NCBI GenBank assembly: GCA_945910005.1
Contig: OX246745.1
Span: 38,843,215-38,907,214, forward strand
Direction of reading: 5' to 3'
Length of the DNA: 64,000 bases
Origin: Isoperla grammatica
Taxonomy: Eukaryota; Arthropoda; Insecta; Plecoptera; Perlodidae
The notes under the pieces were generated by a model that searched no databases, had not been told where the DNA came from, and saw only the letters and a program-made list of their open reading frames with translations. Positions within the stretch are counted from its first letter, which is position 1; each line of letters begins with the position of its first letter. This document shows positions 56,295 to 64,000 of this stretch, piece after piece. Position numbers and translations under genes: made by a program.

Positions 56295-59200
56295 GTGGAA
56301 GATTATCGACTCGGATTTGAAATTTTGATACATTTGTTCTACAACAAGCTACAAAGTTCAGAATACGTTTATAACACTTTGACACATTTATGATGCAAAG
56401 TTAACCAAAATTAGTTCACCGGAAGTTGGTCAAAAAAAATGTCAAAGTCAAATATTTGAAAATAAAATAAAAAACGAAATCTCTCAATATCAAATTCCAT
56501 TTTGAGCTTACAAAGTTGGGTGTGGTATAAAAAGTCGTGTATTTGTACTGCCTGTTAGCATAATTTGGAAAAATGTGGTATTTTTGCATTTTGATAGTCG
56601 TTAAACAATAAAAATAGACCAAAATATCCACACAAAAGTATTTACCGCACTTAAGTCACATAAAAATGATAGAAGTTATTAATATAAAACAAATATGTTT
56701 ACACAATTGTATAGGTTGAAGAACTAGCTAAAACTTTGTCACTGGTCAAACTTCGAGACGTGAACTTCATAGCATCGTTTTTCTTATTTCCCTAGTCGCG
56801 GTGCGCCGGCCGTGGTCGCTCCCGCGCGCTAGCCGGCCATTTAAGGCCCGTGCTATTCCCGCCCGAGGCGAGCGTGTTTGATTAGACTTTACCACAAAAT
56901 GTGTACACAACACTTCTTTAGAAAGTTCTATAGTTGAAAACTTTATTTTATTGTAGTTATACTTTTGTGATATACATTTTTATCTAAAAAATCCTAAAGA
57001 GGCATAAATATTTCTATCCAGGCTTCAAATTACAAACAAATAAAATATTGTCATTGCATTTTTCCTTCTACTAACTTAGAGAGTATATTTTTAAGAATAA
57101 CACAAATTTATTGAGCATTTGATAACATAATTTTAGTCAAAAAAGTAAAATGTATCACTTCATTATGGCTAAAAAACATTTCATCACATCATGGTTAGAT
57201 AACCAATCACAAATTATGGATCATAAAAGTTTTGATTAATTATCAGGCCTATATTCGAAATCCAATTTTACAAAAATAGTTGGTTTGAAATTGACCTTCT
57301 TCCTGTTTGAATTTCTTGAAGCCACGCAAATTAAATTCCTGCAGATAAAACTTTGTACGTGAGTGGAGATCATAAGAATGGATTGTGCAACATATAGGGA
57401 ACCCGCAACTGACGTCACATCAGGACTACAACAATGGAACAAATGAATTGAACTGATGGACACACAATCAGCTTTCAAAATAATAAAATTGCAACCATAG
57501 AAATAAAAACAAGTGTAGCAATAGTATCTGCTCGCTATTTAAAACTTTTAATGATAGACAACGACTAAGTGAAAGTTTTGTATGTGTATTTGTTTGTTTT
57601 TTGTCTTGTTTTCCAAAATCAGACGAAATTATTTTTTTACAGCTTGTTGTTTGTCCATCGATTCAATTAATTTGTTTCATTGTTGTCTTTTGGTGTTGCT
57701 AGTGCCATATAGAACACCAATCGCATTGCTGCTGCCACTTCGTTGAACAGCAGTCAGAAAGAAGCAAACACCCGGATGATTTTACACTGACTTAGACGAG
57801 CGCAATAAATCTTTAGATCTGATTGGACGTATTGTCGTGCAAACTCCAGATAAAAATAGCAAATATAAATTGTAATTAGATGTAGCTATTGTAGTTTTAT
57901 TTTTCATTTATCAGCATATACATAAGCATATTTTTCTTTTATAGACACGGATGTGATGATACTGCTTTTGCTTTAGGCCCTTCTTATGCAAACTAACGAG
58001 TGCACAAGGTATATGGAATACTTTAAATAGGAACACAAATCGGAACATCCGTGTGCATTATGCAGTTGCTTGCCCCCAGCACATGCGCTATCCGGGTGTG
58101 ACACTGTCTCCTCGTTGTTTGGTATAGGGAAATAAGAAGTATTCCGTCAAATATGTGAACGTATTTCGAGCGAGGAACTTGTTTCACTCTGAGTTTTTCA
58201 CGAAGGAGGAAACGAAAACGCGTTGGGGGTAGCTCGAAATTTTGCATCCAAAGTGTACGTATCATCGGGTACATTTAAAAAATACCAGTATTCACTAAAC
58301 GAATTAAGATATCATATGTATATCAAGAAGACGACATCAGTTGCATCAGTTTCAAACCTTCCCCCTTGTAAGGGATCCTTCATTCTACACGTATGAAACG
58401 CAGTTTGGCAATGCAACATGCTTCGCAAACCCAAAACTATGTTCGTGTTCAGTTTTTCAAGATACACAAATATTGTCCATACGAAAAATATATTTTAAAA
58501 TAGTTTGCCTATACGAATTGTCAAACGCAAAACTTTTTTTCACGCGATCAGCCACTGTCAAAATACCACAACTAATTTAAATAAAAGTATAACTCTACCA
58601 TATGTGATGAAACGTGCCCTATACAAAAATAAATCACATACCTTGGTTCTACAATATACAATGCAATCCCAGAGAAGATAATACAATATTATAATGAACA
58701 TACATTTAAAATAGCTTTACATTCATGGTTGTTGCACTTGCATATACATTGGAAACGAAAATGTAAGATCATAGAAATAAAAGCAGTAAATAGAAAATAC
58801 AACGATGACAAAAATATGAACATTCAATACCGTAAATTCTTAACTTGCTTGTATTCCTGTTTCTTTGTTATCAGTATTCTAAATACGTGAAATGATTTAT
58901 TATAATGACAAACTGGTAAAGATATAGGCCTAGTACGCCTCTGAAATTACATCTCATGTATAATTTAAATAGTTGAGCTGCATGTTGGTTTAGTAGCATT
59001 TTTGTTTGAAGCACCTAGTTGTAGTAGTTTAGATTTACTTAGTAATTTTACCTACTAATTGAACTTATTTTATGTACGAACTTTAACTATGCCTTATAAT
59101 ATTATGTAGAGAACGTGCTCAGTGAAGACTGACTGAAGTGTCTGTACGCTGTCAGTCGCTCACCCAAGAAATATTATTCTTGTATACTATGTATTGAGCC

Positions 59201-61050
59201 TCAATAAATTGAAAATTGAACATCTGGACTTCAGCTCACAAACAAAACCCTGATATTGACGGAAGTTGCATTTCATTTTATGGCGACATTATACTTATTA
59301 TCTAGCTGTAGACACTATAGGCAGGAAGAAAAAATACACAAGCCAAATATCACGGGATTGTTTTCTTCAGGCCGTTTAGAAAGCGGGTGCGAGAAAAATG
59401 CCATGGGTTTCCTAACTCAAGTTTTTTTTGCGCCCTTGAGATGCTGAACTACTTTTTTGTGCATGTAAATCTAAGAAAGGTTGTAGTTATTCAACCCTCT
59501 GTCCTTGTATGAAGAGTGGAAAGGGTGTTCTGAAGTGTGCCGATATGCCAAGGATTGTTATAATGTACGCAATCACACTGAAGAACGGATGGTATTGAGC
59601 ATTTAGTATAAAAACAGTACAAAAATGTGAATAGGTTCTATCTTACAAAACACCGGTATTCTTTGGTATTTTCAGTTGTGTACACAATAACTACGGTGTT
59701 TATTCATCCTGCTGTAAATACTTAGTACTTAGTACGAATAAGTAGTATATTACGAAGCTAGCAATGCCAAAATTGATCATACATTACTTTATTCATAAAT
59801 TCATACAAAAAATACTAATTGAGATTATTACAACTAAATATTGATGTACCTTTATGAAGTCAGAATACTTAGAGATACCAGGAATATTATATTTTCTAAA
59901 AAAGTTTGACACCGTATTTCCTGTTAATAGGGCATGTTGCGCAAACGTTCTATAAACAATGTTTTATGCGTGCATTCTTTACGAATGTTTTTAAAAATAA
60001 CGCACTGATAATTGATGGTCGCTCCAGGAAATCAATTTTAAGTTTAACCCCATTATTTTTGTAAAATTTCATTCCGAATATACTACTTTAAGCAAATTAA
60101 TCAAAAATGTAAGTTCCTTAATTTGTGATTGGTTATCTATCCATGATGTGATGAAATGTTTTTAAGCCATAATGAAGTGATACATTTTACTTTTCTGACC
60201 TGAATTATGTTATAAAATGCTCAATAAATTTGTGTTATTCTTAAAAATGTACTCTCAAATTTAGTAGAATGGAAAAATGCAATGACAATATTTTATGTGT
60301 TTGTAATTTGAAGCCTGGATAGAAATATTTATGCCTCTTAAGGATTTTTTAGATAAAAATGTATATCACAAAAGTATAACTACAATAAAATAGAGTTTTC
60401 AACTATAGAACTTTCTAAAGAAGTGTTGTGTACACATTTTGTGGTAAAGTCTTATCAAACACGCTCGCCTCGGGCGGGAATAGCACGGGCCTTATGGCCG
60501 GCTAGCGCGCGGGAGCGACCACGGCCGGCGCACCGCGACTAGGGAAATAAGAAAAACGATGCTATGAAGTTCACGTCTCGAAGTTTGACCAGTGACAAAG
60601 TTTTAGCTAGTTCTTCAACCTATACAATTGTGTAAACATATTTGTTTTATATTAATAACTTCTATCATTTTTATGTGACTAAAGTAAGGTAAATACTTTT
60701 GTGTGGATATTTTGGTCTATTTTTATTGTTTAACGACTATCAAAATGTAAAAATACCACATTTTTTCAAATAATGCTAATAGGCAGTACAAATACACGAC
60801 TTTTTATACCACACCCAACTTTGTAAGCTCAAAATGGAATTTGATATTGAGAGATTTCGATTTTTATTTTATTTTCAAATATTTGACTTTGACATTTTTT
60901 TGACCAACTTCCGGTGAACTAATTTTGGTTAACCTTGCATCTGAAATGTGTCATAGTGTTACAAACATATTCTGAAATTTGTAGCTTGTTGTAGAACAAA
61001 TGTAACAAACTTCGCCATTTGAAGAGCTAGCCGTTTGATAATCTTCTACT
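56295..61050. mobile_element. Long-inverted-repeat element, 4.75 kb, transposase not recognised
   Basis: Left arm about 56298-57218 and right arm about 60118-61046 are inverted copies of ~920 nt with only scattered differences. Matching landmarks include CCGGAAGTTGGTCAAAAAA, GGTCGCTCCCGCGCGCTAGC and ATCACATCATGG. Outer ends are (T/C)AGT(G/A)GAAGATTATC. The central ~2.9 kb has no open frame I recognise. I could not define a target duplication. It interrupts the BEL/Pao remnant. The architecture would suit a Mutator-type or foldback element, but no family is assigned. Confidence 0.8.
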
Positions 61051-61079
61051 GGTAAATGGGTTCGTGGAAGTGGCCGAAC

Positions 61080-63665
61080 ATTGTATTGTATTGTATTTTA
61101 TTGCAGCTGTTGGATTACATGGAGATGTCGTAGCGAGTACGGGTCATCGTAATATAAGCATTGTCAAGTTTTTTAAGATAATTTTACATTAAGTTACATA
61201 TGTACTTACAGACTAGGTATAAATTATAATGATGATAATTAAATATACACTCTACATATTGTGTGAATTGCTACTGATAATATCTATAAGTATCATACAT
61301 TTGACTTTTATCTTAGTTATATACATAGAATGTAGGCTACTGTCTTATGAAATCAAAAATTGAAAACAATTTATTTATTAGTTTCCCTGAAGCTATCAAC
61401 ACTGTATAGACATTTTCCTATCAAGTAATTTCTCAGTTTTAATTTAAACATATTGAGGTTTGTGACATTTTTTATTTCATTGGGCAGGTTGTTGAACATC
61501 ATCTTCCCTGCATAGACAGGAGCTTTGTCGATTATCTTCAATTTAGTGGTTGTCATGTGTAGGTTGGCCCGGTTTCGTGTATTGTGCTGATGGGTATCGG
61601 AGTTTTTCAATAAAGCATCATGATGGTTTTCTCGCACATACATTATAACTGCATAAATGTACTTGGAAGGGACTGTAAGGATTTCTAGTGATTTAAAGTA
61701 TTCTTTGCATGATTGTGTTGGTTTAAGGTTTAATATATAACGTATTGCCCTCTTTTGAAGCCTGAAGATTTTTAAGGTGTTTTTCTTGCTGCTATTTCCC
61801 CAAATTACTATGCCATAATTTATATAAGACTCAATAAGCGCATGGTAGGCAGATTTTAGTAAGCTCATATTACAGTATTGTTTTAGTTGTTTTATCACAA
61901 ATATGCCTGAACTTATCTTCTTAGCAATGAACTCTACATGATCATCCCATGTGAGGTTTTCATCTATATACAGCCCCAAAACTTTAGCTACCCTTACCTG
62001 CTCCAGTCCTTGTTCTCCTATAAATATATCAACCTCCCTTCTGCACTTGTTACCTGGGTTGAAGACCATTACATTTGTTTTAATGGAATTTACTTTAAGA
62101 CAGTTATTTTCAAATTGTTGCACTACGTTATTTGTTTCAACAAAAGCATCGACCTCAAGTCCCTCAATTGTCTTATGAGATATGGTTAGAGATGAGTCGT
62201 CAGCAAAGAGAGTCATTTCACCCTTTAAGACCCTCTCGGGAATATCATTTATACTGATATTAAAGAACAACGGACCATTAACGGAGCCCTGCGGCACGCC
62301 ATGCTTCATCACCTGTACTCTAGATTTATAAGTCTGGACTTGACCTTGCCTGTTTTCCTGCTTTATTTCCACATACTGTTTTCGATTTGCTAGATATGAC
62401 TGTACCCATTTCAATGCTACACCCCGAATCCCATAGCATTCTAATTTTTTGACTAGTATATTATGGTTTACACAATCAAACGCCTTGGATAGATCCATAA
62501 ATACTGCCATGGTTCTGTTGTTTTTGTCAATGCTTTCGATAATGTTATTTATAAAACATGCTGTCGCAGTTATGGTTGATCTTTTTTCCCGAAAACCATG
62601 CTGCCGATTTGAAATCAAATTCCGGGATTCTAGATACTTGGTAATTCTTCTATTAAAAGCCATTTCAAAAATTTTTGAGAAAGCTGGTAGCAATGCGATT
62701 GGTCTAAAGTTCCCTACATCTGCAACATCAATTTTCTTGGGAATGGGTATTATTTTAGCAAGTTTTAGTTTTTCTGGAAATTCTCCTACCATAAAAGAGA
62801 AATTTATAAGATGAGTTAGTGGTGTTAGTAGTTGACTAGAGCATTCCTTTACCAAGAATGGTGGAATTTCATCATAGCCAAATGATCTTTTATTTTTTGT
62901 TTCTGATATTATCTTTTGTACCTCGTATTCATTTACAAAATAAAGCATCATCTCATGGTCTAAATAACTAGGTAGGCTAGCATTGGCTTCTATAGTTACC
63001 CTAACGTCATTGCTGACAGCTAATTCTGCGACCGAAGAGTAATAATCATTTAGTGTGTTTACCATGTCACGTGGATCAGTGTGGATTTTGTTATTATGGG
63101 AGATAGATGAGATATTAGACTTGTTACTGCTCGTTTTGCTACCTCTTTCATTGTTTACTGTCTGCCAGAGTGCCTTCATTTTATTTTCAGATGTGCAAAT
63201 AAATTTTTGGACTGCTCTTGCCTTTGCTGATTTAACTACTTTCCTATATGTATTTTTATAGTTTCTAATATAGATTTGTGTGGATGTTTTTCTTATTTTA
63301 TTCAAACAACCTGCATATATTTTAAGTTTTCTTTTTGAGTTTAATATTCCCTGAGTAATCCAGTTGTTATTTTTACTGTTATTTGATTTGATTTTGATTT
63401 TTCGTTTCGGACAAGCTATGTTCAAAAGGTGAGTAAATCTACTTAGGAAAGCCTCATACTTAGTATTTATAGTACTAGCTCTGTAGGTTTCTACCCACTG
63501 TTCTTTACCGAGGAGAGTTTTTAAATACGGTAGGTTGGGCTTAATGTCTCGACCTTCGAAGTATTTTTGTTTCTGCATGTTGCACCATGCTTGGGTTCCG
63601 TACACCTCTATCGTTTGCCCAAAGTGGTCAGCCACTGCAGTATTTATGACATTAGTTTTATAGCG
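61080..63665 (-). mobile_element. 5'-truncated LINE
   Basis: The 3' end is a short tail repeat (minus strand AATAAAATACAATACAATAC at about 61080-61105). The RT frame is intact, while the endonuclease domain that should precede it is missing and unrelated sequence starts near 63666. The tail and domain order fit the CR1/L2/jockey-like groups. Confidence 0.85.
61371..63635 (-). CDS. LINE reverse transcriptase (endonuclease part missing)
   Basis: A 754-residue uninterrupted frame. RT motifs in order: SFGYDEIPPFLVKE at 251, NFRPIALLPAFSKIFE near 309, NRQHGFREKRST near 343, AVFMDLSKAFDCVNH near 377, HGVPQGSVNGPL at 445, and the catalytic LFADDSSL at 476-483 (Phe in place of Tyr in Y/FADD). A long Lys-rich linker precedes the RT and a C-terminal LINE domain follows. 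The frame stays open above the first Met (reading NVINTAVADHF), so the true protein began further 5' and the given Met is internal. The intact frame suggests a young, dead-on-arrival copy. Confidence 0.92.
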   Translation of the reverse strand: MADHFGQTIEVYGTQAWCNMQKQKYFEGRDIKPNLPYLKTLLGKEQWVETYRASTINTKYEAFLSRFTHLLNIACPKRKIKIKSNNSKNNNWITQGILNSKRKLKIYAGCLNKIRKTSTQIYIRNYKNTYRKVVKSAKARAVQKFICTSENKMKALWQTVNNERGSKTSSNKSNISSISHNNKIHTDPRDMVNTLNDYYSSVAELAVSNDVRVTIEANASLPSYLDHEMMLYFVNEYEVQKIISETKNKRSFGYDEIPPFLVKECSSQLLTPLTHLINFSFMVGEFPEKLKLAKIIPIPKKIDVADVGNFRPIALLPAFSKIFEMAFNRRITKYLESRNLISNRQHGFREKRSTITATACFINNIIESIDKNNRTMAVFMDLSKAFDCVNHNILVKKLECYGIRGVALKWVQSYLANRKQYVEIKQENRQGQVQTYKSRVQVMKHGVPQGSVNGPLFFNISINDIPERVLKGEMTLFADDSSLTISHKTIEGLEVDAFVETNNVVQQFENNCLKVNSIKTNVMVFNPGNKCRREVDIFIGEQGLEQVRVAKVLGLYIDENLTWDDHVEFIAKKISSGIFVIKQLKQYCNMSLLKSAYHALIESYINYGIVIWGNSSKKNTLKIFRLQKRAIRYILNLKPTQSCKEYFKSLEILTVPSKYIYAVIMYVRENHHDALLKNSDTHQHNTRNRANLHMTTTKLKIIDKAPVYAGKMMFNNLPNEIKNVTNLNMFKLKLRNYLIGKCLYSVDSFRETNK

Positions 63666-63675
63666 AGTGGTTTTA

Positions 63676-64000
63676 AAGCCGGCTACAGACTATTCGCCAT
63701 TCGTCGTACGCATTCGTCGAACCTTCAGCAGGTAGCGGTTCGTGGCCAATTCGTGAATAGTGTGTAGGGGGTCATTCGTCGAAACCCGTGCGCGATTCGC
63801 GATTCGTGGTGGTTCGCTCTAGAAGCGGTATTTATCAAAGTACACGAATCGCTACCTGGTCACGCGCCTAGTTTCACCCTCGGCGCCAGCCTACAACAAA
63901 GGGCTTGAAATGTCAAAACGGGCATTACTCATCAAACAAGCCACTTGCAGTCATTGAGTCCGAGTGGAAGGATGAGCGTATGCTTGCTTTAATTGAAGAA
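63676..64000 (+). mobile_element. Left end of a probable PIF/Harbinger element with MADF-like ORF start
   Basis: GCCGGCTACAGACTATTCG begins at about 63678 and ATTCGTCG/ATTCGTGA motifs repeat, including an inverted CGAATAGT/GAATAGTGTGTAG pair. Near the right edge the frame reads NKPLAVIESEWKDERMLALI then EE, resembling the start of a MADF/Myb-like DNA-binding domain, the kind of accessory protein Harbinger elements carry. The element runs off the window, so neither the right end nor the transposase can be seen. Confidence 0.5.

Overview
The window is eukaryotic nuclear DNA from an invertebrate animal. Genes are split by GT-AG introns, and most of the non-coding space is transposons, LINE and Penelope-like fragments, short inverted-repeat elements and minisatellites. 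One host gene is recognisable: the 3' part of an Atrophin-family transcriptional corepressor (arthropod Grunge/Atro, vertebrate RERE/ATN1), on the + strand from the left edge to a stop codon at 37103-37105. Eleven exons can be joined with matching phases at every junction, giving 3834 coding nt (1277 residues plus stop). The N-terminal BAH/ELM2/SANT/GATA part expected for long Atrophins must lie left of the window. The C-terminal tail resembles my recollection of insect Grunge, so an arthropod is my best guess, but the sequence does not prove it.

The introns (2.2-37 kb) are crowded. Intron 1 holds a 73-bp tandem array and a hAT MITE. Intron 2 holds three hAT elements nested inside one another, each with an exact 8-bp target duplication. 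Intron 3 holds several MITEs, foldbacks and a pogo-like element. Intron 5 holds a ~43-bp minisatellite and a head-to-head pair of tRNA-headed repeats. Intron 7 holds a Harbinger derivative inside a pogo-like element, and a Penelope-like retroelement with inverted ends, interrupted by two hAT-type elements. Two exons of the Atrophin gene end in tandem arrays whose unit spans the exon end and its 5' splice site, so the splice donor is repeated 15-16 times (exon 1) and 8 times (the 32 kb exon).

Downstream (37-64 kb) no further host gene is recognisable. The region contains a pogo-like element enclosing an R2/NeSL-type LINE 3' end, another pogo-like element with an 81-bp repeat, a 60-bp minisatellite, a 7-kb array of about 77 copies of a 90-bp satellite, a BEL/Pao integrase remnant, a 4.75-kb element with ~920-bp inverted arms, a 5'-truncated LINE with an intact reverse transcriptase frame, and the left end of a probable Harbinger element at the right edge. 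All LINE remnants lie on the minus strand.

The most unusual observations are the two independent exon-donor minisatellites in one gene, the triple hAT nest, the long-inverted-arm element with no recognisable transposase, the inverted-end Penelope-like element, and a strong excess of the palindromic octamer TAGGCCTA. All boundaries were read by eye; no alignment, splice-model or database search was run.
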